Shown piece after piece: positions 6,368 to 15,043 of a stretch of DNA of 20,020 nt. Under the pieces are notes generated by a model. The model saw only the letters and a list, made by a program, of their open reading frames with translations, was not told where the DNA came from and searched no databases. Origin of the DNA: an uncultured Prevotella sp. (GTDB lineage Bacteria; Bacteroidota; Bacteroidia; Bacteroidales; Bacteroidaceae); assembly GCA_900551985.1 (NCBI GenBank), contig URYG01000032.1:1-20020 (forward strand), read 5' to 3'. The translations under genes and the position numbers were made by a program. How positions within the stretch are numbered: the stretch's first letter is position 1; each line of letters opens with the position of its first letter.

Positions 6368-9300
6368 ATGTCTGGTAATTATAACAGAAAGAAAATTGCG
6401 CTTGCAGGCGCGCTTATGTTCATGGTAACAAGCGTCTCTGCGCAAACTGTAAAGGGTGTTGTTACTGACAATACGGGCGAGCCAATCATCGGCGCATCTG
6501 TCATGGAGGTAGGTGTAGCTGGCAATGGTGGCGTGACCGATATTGACGGTAATTTCACAGTGAACTTAAAAGGCAAGAGCAAGAAACTGAAGGTTTCATA
6601 CATTGGTATGAAAGCGAAGGAAGTAAGCGTTGCAGGTAAAGAAACAATCGACATCAAACTTGAGGATGACAATACCACCCTCAATGATGTTGTAGTAATC
6701 GGTTATGGTACTGTTAGAAAGAAGGACCTTACGGGTTCTGTATCTTCTATCAGCGACAAGCAGATTGCTAACATTCCAGTATCTAACGTAAGTGAGGCGA
6801 TGACTGGTAAGATGGCAGGTGTAAACATCACCACATCTGAAGGTTCACCAGATGCTGACGTTAAGATTCGCGTGCGCGGTGGTGGTTCCCTTTCACAGGA
6901 CAACTCACCTCTCTACATCGTTGACGGCTTCCCAGTAAGCTCTATCAGCGACATAGCTCCTAGCGAAATTCAGAGCATCGATGTCTTGAAGGATGCTTCT
7001 TCTACTGCCATCTATGGTGCTCGTGGTGCCAACGGTGTCATCATCGTAACAACCAAGAGCGGTTCTGAAGGCAAGACCCAGGTAAACTTCAATGCATCTT
7101 TCGGATTGAAGAAGGTATCTAAACTGATCAAGACTCTTGATCCTTACAACTTTGCATACGCTCTCTTTGAGAACGGAGCAACAAACTATGGTGACTACGA
7201 CGATCTCGACATTTGGAAGTCTGTACAGGGTACAGACTATCAGGATGAGGTATTCGGACGTACAGGAAACCAGAAACAGTACAACGTAAGCGTAAGCGGT
7301 GGTACCAAGGACATTAAGTATAATGTAGGTTTCTCTCACAACGATGAGAAGAGCATCATGCTCGGTTCTGGCTATGCCAAGAACAACGTAAATGCCAAGA
7401 TCAATGCCAACTTGAACAAGTGGTTGACTCTTGACTTCAACGCTCGTATGGCTTATACCAAGCTCGATGGTTTGAATGGTGGTGCCGATACAAATGAAAG
7501 CAATGCAGCCAACTCTACAGTAGCCAACACCGTAAAGTTCTGGCCAGTTTATCCACTCACAGACGCTGATGAGGATGAAGAAAACTCAACATCTGTTGAG
7601 CGCAACCCTGTTGAACGTATCACTGATACCTATAAATATCAGGAGCGTTTCCAGCAGAACTACAACGTAGGTTTGAACTGGAAGCCTTTCAAGGGTCTTA
7701 CATTCCGCAGTGAGTTTGGTTATGGATGGAAGTACAACAATACCGATCAGGTTTGGGGTTCTAACGCAACAACCAACTCAAAGTATGGTTTCAATGGTCA
7801 GCCACAGTCACAGTTCATCCGTTTGCAGAACAAGAACTGGCGTAATGCAAATACAGTAACATACGACAACACCAAGTTGTTCAATAACCACCACCTCAAT
7901 GTACTTTTGGGTCAGGAATGGAGCAGCAGTCAGGATGTTTCACGTACCAGCACATCTGTAGCATATCCAACCTCTATGACAATCCAGGAGGTTTTGGCAA
8001 ATACAGCAGCAGGTACACCTCTCAACAACGAGAGCGACATCAAGGCTGAAGAGAACATACTCTCTTTCTTCGGTCGTGTGAACTATACAATTGCAGACAA
8101 GTATCTGGCAACATTCACCATGCGTGCCGATGGTTCCAGCAAGTTCGGTAAGGATCACCGTTGGGGTCTCTTCCCATCTCTGGCTTTGGCATGGCGTGTT
8201 TCAGATGAGGCATTCATGAAGAGCGCTTCCAACTGGCTCTCTAACTTGAAGGCTCGTTTGAGCTTCGGTACTGCGGGTAACAACCGTATCAACTCAGGTC
8301 TGCTTTCTACCACATACTCTATGGCTAGCAACACAGCAAAGCCACCATTCTGGGCAGAGAACCGTGCCGACATGCTCGAGCATGGCTCATATCTCTACAA
8401 CCCAGACTTGAAGTGGGAGACAACTGTAACACGTAACTTCGGTATCGACTACGGTTTCTTCAATGGCCGCATCAATGGTACTTTGGATTTCTACTGGAAT
8501 ACAACCAAGGATCTGCTGATGCGTACAACCATCCCTTCAAACACTGGTTATAGCTATCAGTTCCAGAACTTCGGCAAGACCGAGAACAAGGGTGTGGAGT
8601 TGGCTCTCAATGCAGTAATCGTTGACAAGAAGAACTTCGGTTTGAATTTCAACTTCAATGTATCCTACAACAAGAACAGCATCAAGGACCTGGCTGGTGA
8701 AGGTTCATGGCAGAGCAGTAACTGGAGTGGTTCAACCATCTCTAAGTACGAAGACTTCCGCATTGAGAAGGGCGGCCGTCTTGGCGAGCTCTGGGGTTAC
8801 AAGACCAATGGATTCTATACAGTTTATGATGCTGCAACAGGAACAGGCGATCTCGTTCTCCTCGGTACAGGAAAGTGGGCTTTGGCAGATGGCGTAAAAG
8901 ACAACAGCTCTTCCCTCTTCGGTGGTCTCTATCCTGGTAGCCCAAAGGTTGAGTGCGATGAGGATGGCAATCCATTGAAGCAGCGTCTTGGCAATACCGT
9001 TCCTACTACTACAGGTGGTTTCGGATTCGATGGACACGTTGGAAACTTCGACTTCAATGTCTTCTTCAACTACTCTCTTGGCAACAAGATCGTGAATGGT
9101 ACCAAGTTGGCTAACTCATTCTATTCAGGTTCAAACAAGAAATATAACCTCGTAGATGATTTCCGTCTTGAGAACCGTTATACATGGATTGATCCTGCAA
9201 CAGGTCTGAACCTCGGTAAGAGCGTAAGTTCTACTATCATCGCCCAGTATGGTGGTACAGAAGGCGTGATGAACAAGTTGAACGAGCTCAACCAGGGCAA

Positions 9301-9610
9301 GTCTATCTGGAACCCAGCAGCCGTATCACAGATGGTCATTCTTGATTATGCTGTAGAGGATGCTTCATTCCTTCGCTTGCAGAATGTAACAGTAGGTTAT
9401 ACATTCCCTAAGAAATGGATTTCTCCATTGCACATCAGCAATGTACGAATCTACTTTACCGGTTACAACTTGCTTTGCATCACCGGCTACAAGGGCTACG
9501 ACCCAGAGGTTGATACAAGCAGCAAGAACAACCCAATGTGCCCAGGTATCGATTATGCAGCTTATCCAAAGAGCCGCACATTCGTAGGTGGCATCAACGT
9601 TACATTTTAA
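6368..9610 (+). CDS. SusC-like TonB-dependent outer-membrane transporter
   Basis: 1080 aa from the ATG at 6368. The open frame extends 48 codons upstream, but that stretch covers the promoter and leader, while 6368 gives a clean signal peptide (1-25, cleaved before Q26). Next come a carboxypeptidase-regulatory-like beta domain (about 27-105), a TonB-box-like VVVIGYG segment (about 108), a plug domain (about 115-235, with LYIVDG, SIDVLKDASSTAIYG and ANGVIIVTTK motifs) and a large beta-barrel ending in GGINVTF with the terminal Phe of outer-membrane proteins. SusC proteins import oligosaccharides using TonB energy, capped by a SusD partner. The susD gene follows after 28 nt. The neighbouring GH28/GH105 enzymes suggest galacturonan oligosaccharides as cargo; this is inference. 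Confidence 0.95.
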   Translation: MSGNYNRKKIALAGALMFMVTSVSAQTVKGVVTDNTGEPIIGASVMEVGVAGNGGVTDIDGNFTVNLKGKSKKLKVSYIGMKAKEVSVAGKETIDIKLEDDNTTLNDVVVIGYGTVRKKDLTGSVSSISDKQIANIPVSNVSEAMTGKMAGVNITTSEGSPDADVKIRVRGGGSLSQDNSPLYIVDGFPVSSISDIAPSEIQSIDVLKDASSTAIYGARGANGVIIVTTKSGSEGKTQVNFNASFGLKKVSKLIKTLDPYNFAYALFENGATNYGDYDDLDIWKSVQGTDYQDEVFGRTGNQKQYNVSVSGGTKDIKYNVGFSHNDEKSIMLGSGYAKNNVNAKINANLNKWLTLDFNARMAYTKLDGLNGGADTNESNAANSTVANTVKFWPVYPLTDADEDEENSTSVERNPVERITDTYKYQERFQQNYNVGLNWKPFKGLTFRSEFGYGWKYNNTDQVWGSNATTNSKYGFNGQPQSQFIRLQNKNWRNANTVTYDNTKLFNNHHLNVLLGQEWSSSQDVSRTSTSVAYPTSMTIQEVLANTAAGTPLNNESDIKAEENILSFFGRVNYTIADKYLATFTMRADGSSKFGKDHRWGLFPSLALAWRVSDEAFMKSASNWLSNLKARLSFGTAGNNRINSGLLSTTYSMASNTAKPPFWAENRADMLEHGSYLYNPDLKWETTVTRNFGIDYGFFNGRINGTLDFYWNTTKDLLMRTTIPSNTGYSYQFQNFGKTENKGVELALNAVIVDKKNFGLNFNFNVSYNKNSIKDLAGEGSWQSSNWSGSTISKYEDFRIEKGGRLGELWGYKTNGFYTVYDAATGTGDLVLLGTGKWALADGVKDNSSSLFGGLYPGSPKVECDEDGNPLKQRLGNTVPTTTGGFGFDGHVGNFDFNVFFNYSLGNKIVNGTKLANSFYSGSNKKYNLVDDFRLENRYTWIDPATGLNLGKSVSSTIIAQYGGTEGVMNKLNELNQGKSIWNPAAVSQMVILDYAVEDASFLRLQNVTVGYTFPKKWISPLHISNVRIYFTGYNLLCITGYKGYDPEVDTSSKNNPMCPGIDYAAYPKSRTFVGGINVTF

Positions 9611-9638
9611 TTAATCTTTTCAGAATATAAATACAGAT

Positions 9639-11579
9639 ATGAAGAAGATCATTTCATCATTCGCACTCACTATGGGTATGCTCAGCATGGTGTCTTGCTC
9701 AGATTTCCTGGATAAGACTTCACCATCAGAGCTGAACACTGAGTCTGTGTACAATTCTACTTACTACACAGGTTTGCGAATCAATAAGATATATGGTGGC
9801 TTGTCTGATGACCGTACATACGCACAGGACTTCAGTATCGTAATGGGTCTGAATACCGACTGCGAGCTCATCGATGCTCTTGACAATACCACCGTTCACG
9901 CTACAGGTAACTATCGTGGTGTGATGAACTACAACGTAGATCCAGGTTTCACCAACCTTGACAAGGTGTGGACCAACATGTATAAGGTTATCGAGGACGC
10001 TAACCTCTGCATAGAGGGTATCCGCCAGAGCCCATTGCTCAACTCAGGCAACAAATCAGAGGTAAACACCATGAAGCGTTATCTGGGTGAGGCTCTTACT
10101 TTGCGTGCCATGGTTTACTTCGACCTGGTTCGTACATTCGGTGATGTTCCTTTGAAGTTGGAGTCAAGTAAGTCAGACCTGTCTAATGCATATATGGCTA
10201 AGACAGACCGTGATGAAGTATTGGACACCTTGATGAACAATCTCGACGAGGCTATCGAGTACTTGCCATGGGCAGACAAGGTTACAGGCTATACAACAGA
10301 GCATACAACCAAGGGTTATGCACATGGTCTCTTGGCACAGATAGCAATGACCCGTGCAGGATATGTAATCCGCGAAAAGGCAAAGGATGGATATGAGACT
10401 GCATCTTACAGTGATGCTACCTACCCTACCCAGCGCCCAGGTGCAGCAGAGCGCAAGGCACTCTTTGAGCGTGCCCTCAGCCACTGGACAGCAATCATTA
10501 CTGATGGTACTCACTCTCTGAATCCATCTTTCGAGAATGAGTGGGAGCTTGTAAACCAGTTGAAGCTCGACCAGTCTTACCACGAGAACCTCTTCGAGAT
10601 TCCTCTGGGTGAGAATGTAAGTGGCGAGTTAGGTTACACAGTCGGCGTACGTCTTAGCGGCGTTACAACCAAGTTCGGTTACGGCAACTCATCAGGTAAG
10701 CTGAAGCTCACAGCTCCATTCCTCTATTCATTCGACAAGAATGACACACGTCGTGACATTACTTGCTCTAATATCGAGATCAAGGATGACGACAACAGTG
10801 TAACCAAGGAGAATATGAAGGGTAACAACCCATTCGAAATCTATGTCGGTAAATGGGATGCCCGCAAGATGGGTGCTTCATGGCTTGCAAACAACCTGAA
10901 GGCTACTGCTAAGCACACCACAGGTATCAACCCTGTCAAGATGCGCTACTCTCAGGTATTGCTCTACTACGCAGAGTGCCTGAATGAGCTGGCTGGTGGT
11001 CCTGATGCTCACTATACCGGTGATGCTGGTCTTACAGCCCGTGAGGCATTGAAGGAAGTACATACCCGTGCTTTCGATGCAAACCACAAGACAGAGGCTG
11101 CTGCATACGTAGATGCTCTGACTGCAGATAACTTCTTTGACGCCCTCGTTCAGGAGAATGCATGGGAGTTTGCAGGTGAAACAATCCGTAAGTACGACCT
11201 GATCCGCTGGAATCTCCTGGTTGAGAAGATCAAGGAGTTCAAGCAGCAGTACATCGCAGACCTTGAGGCAGGCAAGTATCAGGAAAAGCTCTACTTCAAC
11301 TACAAGGATGAGGCTAAGACTCAGATTGATATGAGCAGTGTAACATGGTATGGTCTGCCAGAAGGCAAGACTGCTGCCGATTACCAGGGTAGCCAGGATT
11401 CATTCGGAAAGGCTAGCCTCACATCTGGCACAGACAAGTTTGTCGATACTGCATTACCTCTTATCAGCGATGGTCTCGTAGGTGACGACGTAAAGGTGAA
11501 GAACCGCTACATAATGCCTATCGGTAACTCAACCATCGCCGATTCCAACGGTACACTTCAGAACTCATACGGTTGGTAA
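9639..11579 (+). CDS. SusD/RagB-like surface glycan-binding lipoprotein
   Basis: 646 aa with a lipoprotein signal ending at C20 (SMVSC), followed by SDFLDKTSPSEL, the usual SusD mature N-terminus. The rest fits the SusD alpha-helical TPR-type fold: the ALTLRAMVYFDLVRTFGDVPL segment (about 150-170) is the conserved RagB/SusD helix, and QENAWEFAGETIRKYDLIRWN (about 505-525) is the conserved C-terminal element that usually reads ERRWELAFEGxRxxDLxRW. It would be lipid-anchored on the cell surface, forming the lid of the SusC transporter encoded 28 nt upstream and binding oligosaccharide. It is longer than average SusD proteins (about 500-600 aa) but shows no sign of damage. Confidence 0.95.
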   Translation: MKKIISSFALTMGMLSMVSCSDFLDKTSPSELNTESVYNSTYYTGLRINKIYGGLSDDRTYAQDFSIVMGLNTDCELIDALDNTTVHATGNYRGVMNYNVDPGFTNLDKVWTNMYKVIEDANLCIEGIRQSPLLNSGNKSEVNTMKRYLGEALTLRAMVYFDLVRTFGDVPLKLESSKSDLSNAYMAKTDRDEVLDTLMNNLDEAIEYLPWADKVTGYTTEHTTKGYAHGLLAQIAMTRAGYVIREKAKDGYETASYSDATYPTQRPGAAERKALFERALSHWTAIITDGTHSLNPSFENEWELVNQLKLDQSYHENLFEIPLGENVSGELGYTVGVRLSGVTTKFGYGNSSGKLKLTAPFLYSFDKNDTRRDITCSNIEIKDDDNSVTKENMKGNNPFEIYVGKWDARKMGASWLANNLKATAKHTTGINPVKMRYSQVLLYYAECLNELAGGPDAHYTGDAGLTAREALKEVHTRAFDANHKTEAAAYVDALTADNFFDALVQENAWEFAGETIRKYDLIRWNLLVEKIKEFKQQYIADLEAGKYQEKLYFNYKDEAKTQIDMSSVTWYGLPEGKTAADYQGSQDSFGKASLTSGTDKFVDTALPLISDGLVGDDVKVKNRYIMPIGNSTIADSNGTLQNSYGW

Positions 11580-11615
11580 TCATCGTAACAAGAATTCAGA
11601 AATACAGAATATTAT

Positions 11616-13229
11616 ATGAAAATCAATAATATAACTAAAAAGGTATGCTTAGGAGCCACAGCGCTCCTGGCTGCCATCTCTTTCAATTCTTGTACAGACA
11701 AGAATGATTGGGATGTAGATGCATCTTACGACCGACTCTTCCATACCACCTCACTGAGTGTAACTCCTCAGGACGACCGAGTAGGCATAGAGTTCAAGAA
11801 GATGCCAAATACAACAAAGTACATCGTAGAAATCAGTACAGATACGCTCAATAATGAAGTAGCAGAAAACGCCAATGGCAAGAGTATCATCAAGGAATTG
11901 ACTTCTACTCCAGATACCATCTATGACCTGCAGGGTTCTACCAAGTATTACATCCGTATGCGTGGTATGAATGATGAGGGCAAGACATCCAACTGGAAGT
12001 ATCTGGATAAGTATAGCTTCAAGACCAAGTCTGAGCAGATCATTACTGATGTTACACCAGGAACCTATACTGCAGATGTAGCATTCAAGGCTGGCAAGCA
12101 GATTGATGCCGCCTATATCTACAAGGATAAGGATTCAGTAAGGCAGGACGTAACAACTGCAGAAGTAGAAGCAGGTTTGATTACCCTCAAAAATCTGGAG
12201 GCTAACACTTCATATACGGTGAAGCTCTGGAATGGCGATGTAGTACGCGGTACTTACAGCTTCAAGACTAACGAAGCCTTCCCAGAGGGCTATCAGATCA
12301 TCACTCTTTCTGAGAATGATGACATCAACGACATCATGGCAAATGCCGAGAACGACAAGATCGTCATCGTATTCCCACAGGGATTGAACTATCAGACACC
12401 GCTTGACGCAGACGGAAAGAACAAGGTTCCTACCATCCCTGCCAATATCAAGAGTGTTTACTTCTGGGGTGCAGCCGGGGACAACACACCAACCTTCAAC
12501 GTCGTAGGTGCTAAGTTTGACAGTGATACAGATCGTGGCGTTATCCGCTTCTACAACCTCAATCTTGTCAACAAAAACAAGACAGACAATTATATTTTGA
12601 ACATCTCAGGTTCAAATAACATTGAGGCTATTGAATTGGAGAAATGTAACATCTCTAATACACGTGGTGTTATCCGCTTCCAGAGCATCAAGAGTGAATG
12701 CACGGTGGGTAAGGTAAGCATCAACAACTGTGTGATCAGCAATATCGGCAGCTATGGTGTGATCAATGCAAAAGACCAGACCAAGATGACGCTTACAGAC
12801 ATCAGTATCACCAACACTACTATTACAGGTGTAGAGGCTGGTGCTTTGATCAACACCAAGCAGGCGAACCTGAACATTACTCTGGATCACTGTACAATCT
12901 ACAACTGCGTACAGACAGGTAAGTCAATGTTCGACGTCAACAAGCTCACAGATACCAAGGTTATCATGAGCAACTGCTTGATTGGTCCATTCTATGCTGC
13001 AGACGATACAACCATCAAGGGTGTAAGTATGAAGGGGCAGCAGGATATAACCAGTACATTCTATACCAACGATATGAAGTGGAACTCTGGCTATGAGATA
13101 GGTGATGAGTTGAGCGCTTCTTCTACAGAATTGTGGGAGGATGCTGCCAATGGCGATTTCACCATCAAGAACGCTCTCCGTTCTCAGTATCAGAACTACG
13201 GAGATCCACGTTGGATTGTTGTAGAATAG
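11616..13229 (+). CDS. Surface lipoprotein with Fn3-like and DUF4957/DUF5123-like beta-helix regions
   Basis: 537 aa. A lipoprotein signal ends at C26 (SFNSC), and the acidic TDKNDWDVD that follows resembles the Bacteroidetes surface-export signal. Residues about 43-135 and 140-225 look like two Fn3-type beta-sandwiches (TKYYIRMRGMNDEGKTSNW; EANTSYTVKLWNG). Residues about 230-535 contain repeated short beta-rungs (IEALELEKCNIS-like, GVIRFQS, SINNCVIS, ITNTTITG), as in the beta-helix regions annotated DUF4957 and DUF5123. Proteins of this build occupy the SusE position in pectin loci and are thought to bind glycan at the surface. No catalytic acid cluster like that of GH28 is seen, so binding rather than cleavage is likelier. 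It lies 36 nt after susD, is the last gene of the unit, and is followed by a terminator. Confidence 0.83.
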   Translation: MKINNITKKVCLGATALLAAISFNSCTDKNDWDVDASYDRLFHTTSLSVTPQDDRVGIEFKKMPNTTKYIVEISTDTLNNEVAENANGKSIIKELTSTPDTIYDLQGSTKYYIRMRGMNDEGKTSNWKYLDKYSFKTKSEQIITDVTPGTYTADVAFKAGKQIDAAYIYKDKDSVRQDVTTAEVEAGLITLKNLEANTSYTVKLWNGDVVRGTYSFKTNEAFPEGYQIITLSENDDINDIMANAENDKIVIVFPQGLNYQTPLDADGKNKVPTIPANIKSVYFWGAAGDNTPTFNVVGAKFDSDTDRGVIRFYNLNLVNKNKTDNYILNISGSNNIEAIELEKCNISNTRGVIRFQSIKSECTVGKVSINNCVISNIGSYGVINAKDQTKMTLTDISITNTTITGVEAGALINTKQANLNITLDHCTIYNCVQTGKSMFDVNKLTDTKVIMSNCLIGPFYAADDTTIKGVSMKGQQDITSTFYTNDMKWNSGYEIGDELSASSTELWEDAANGDFTIKNALRSQYQNYGDPRWIVVE

Positions 13230-13253
13230 AACCGAATAAGTTCATACCGTATT

Positions 13254-13293
13254 AAAAGTGTAATGCTCTAATATTGGGCATTACACTTTTTTT
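13254..13293 (+). terminator. Intrinsic terminator of the susC-susD-lipoprotein unit
   Basis: A perfect 13-bp stem (13254-13266 / 13278-13290) with an 11-nt loop, running into seven T at 13287-13293. It lies 25 nt after the lipoprotein stop codon, is clearly rho-independent, and separates this unit from the GH28-GH43 unit. Confidence 0.92.
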
Positions 13294-13358
13294 GTTAACA
13301 CATTCAAATCCACCACCTTTTTGAAAGACAAGAAGAATTATCTTATAAGTAAATGCGT

Positions 13359-13370
13359 AATCGTTTTCGT
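13359..13370 (+). promoter_or_regulatory. Operator-like motif AAnCGTTTnCGT, site 2 (GH28-GH43 unit)
   Basis: AATCGTTTTCGT, part of the near-palindrome CGTAATCGTTTTCG (13356-13369). It ends 43 nt before the -7 box at 13414, the same distance as at site 1. Confidence 0.55.
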
Positions 13371-13413
13371 ATTAATTATGTGATGATAGCATCAGTAATC
13401 GGCAAAAAAGTTG

Positions 13414-13421
13414 TAACTTTG
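13414..13421 (+). promoter_or_regulatory. -7 box of the GH28-GH43 unit
   Basis: TAACTTTG matches TAnnTTTG. It lies 26 nt before the ATG at 13448, so the leader is only about 20 nt, much shorter than those of the two susC genes. No -33 TTTG is seen at the proper distance. Confidence 0.65.
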
Positions 13422-13447
13422 CGTTACAGAAACAAGCCTAAAAATTT

Positions 13448-15016
13448 ATGAATAAAAGAATGATCAGAAACATCGTACTCATAGTACTCATGTTTGCACC
13501 CTCTCTGAGCAAGGCGCAGATATTTACAGGCATTGCTGCTGAGCAAAAAGCACAGAACACTCCTGAAGGATGGGCTGCCGTGGAATTGCCACAGCTGCCG
13601 GAAATCACATCGGCAAATACGTTCAACATCAAGGATTACGGAGCCACGACATCTGCTGAAGACAACACAAAGGCTATCCAGAAAGCTCTTGATGCGGTTC
13701 CTGCTACAGGCGGTATGGTCGTAATACCTGCTGGTACCTGGATGTTTGGCAGCAAAGACCAGATGACAAGCCAGACAGAAGTGCTGAGCATCAAGTCGAA
13801 AACCATCATCCACATTTGTGCAGATGCAACATTGAAACTAGTGGAATACGGCAAGGCACCCAACTCCAAGACCGTTTTCATTGGCTGCAAAGACAAAGGA
13901 AAAGGCATCACGGATATTGTCATAGAGGGTGAAGGAGAAACTTCCATCATCGACGGACAGGGTGCCCGCTGGTGGCTTGCAAAGGAGAATAAGGAAACCT
14001 TCAATCCAGGTTCGATGATCCGCTTCGAACAGGGCAAGCGTTTCTTGCTTCGCAACTTCAAGATCCAGAACACTCCAGGTGTCAACATCACCATCAGTAA
14101 TGGTGGAAAGGCAAGTCATGCCACCATTCACGACGTTACTATCAGTGAGCCTGCCTCAGAAATAGGAAAAGGCAAGGCTTCTCATAATACAGATGGTGTT
14201 GCCATCTGGGGACCATACGTCAACATCTACAACTGCCATATCAGCAATGGAGATGATAACGTGGTTTGCGACAATGATGCACAGTATATTCACGTATGGG
14301 ACTGCTATTTCGGAACAGGTCATGGTGCATCCATCGGCAGCTATACCCATAACATCAAGCATGTCTGGTTCGACAATATCACGATGAATGGTACTACAGC
14401 AGGTATCCGCCTAAAGACTGGTATTAATTCAGACGGCACTCTCCGTGGCGGTGGCGAGGAAGATTTCAGGTTCACCAACTTCACAATGACCCAGGTGAAG
14501 AACCCATTCTCCATGGATTGCTTCTACGACAAGAAGTATAATAGCGACCCACAGGTAGATAAGGAGAATGCAAGAGCAGTGGATAGCACTACCCCAACCT
14601 ACAATGGCATCTTACTCCAGAATGTAAAGACCACAGATGTATGTGAGGGAAATGCGATTTTCCTGATAGGCCGTCCGGAAAGCCACATCAAGAACATCAC
14701 ACTCGACAATGTGCAGATTTCTGCCAAGAAAGGAATAGACATTCGCTTTGTGGACAATCTGATATTCAAGAATAATTCCAAAATCACAGTCAGCAGCGGG
14801 TCTTTATGGCTCAAGGATTTTGATTCGTCCTGGGATGACCAATGCAATGCCGTAGCAACAGGCATCATGAATATCACTACAGCCAGAAAGGAAGCAGACC
14901 ATCATGTTTACGACCTGGGCGGACGAGTTGTTATAAACAATTCCCAAACAGAAGATATCAAAGGACTCAATAAAGGTATTTACGTTTACAACAACAAAAA
15001 ATACGCAGTCAAATAA
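13448..15016 (+). CDS. Secreted GH28 polygalacturonase-family enzyme with T9SS-like C-terminal tail
   Basis: 522 aa. Signal peptide 1-23 (cleaved before Q24). The beta-helix domain (about 42-450) has the complete GH28 signature: N247-T248-D249, G268-D269-D270, G291-H292-G293 and R321-L322-K323 (RLK in place of RIK). These residues hydrolyse alpha-1,4-galacturonan glycosidic bonds by inversion. The last 40 residues (about 483-522) read HVYDLGGRVV...GLNKGIYVYNNKKYAVK, similar to the short C-terminal sorting domains of type IX-secreted Bacteroidetes proteins, so surface display or release is possible. It is the first gene of a unit with GH43 27 nt downstream. It could be an endo- or exo-enzyme, or act on substituted galacturonan; the sequence alone does not decide. 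Confidence 0.92.
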   Translation: MNKRMIRNIVLIVLMFAPSLSKAQIFTGIAAEQKAQNTPEGWAAVELPQLPEITSANTFNIKDYGATTSAEDNTKAIQKALDAVPATGGMVVIPAGTWMFGSKDQMTSQTEVLSIKSKTIIHICADATLKLVEYGKAPNSKTVFIGCKDKGKGITDIVIEGEGETSIIDGQGARWWLAKENKETFNPGSMIRFEQGKRFLLRNFKIQNTPGVNITISNGGKASHATIHDVTISEPASEIGKGKASHNTDGVAIWGPYVNIYNCHISNGDDNVVCDNDAQYIHVWDCYFGTGHGASIGSYTHNIKHVWFDNITMNGTTAGIRLKTGINSDGTLRGGGEEDFRFTNFTMTQVKNPFSMDCFYDKKYNSDPQVDKENARAVDSTTPTYNGILLQNVKTTDVCEGNAIFLIGRPESHIKNITLDNVQISAKKGIDIRFVDNLIFKNNSKITVSSGSLWLKDFDSSWDDQCNAVATGIMNITTARKEADHHVYDLGGRVVINNSQTEDIKGLNKGIYVYNNKKYAVK

Positions 15017-15043
15017 GTAACCAATTATTTAGAATAGATAACT

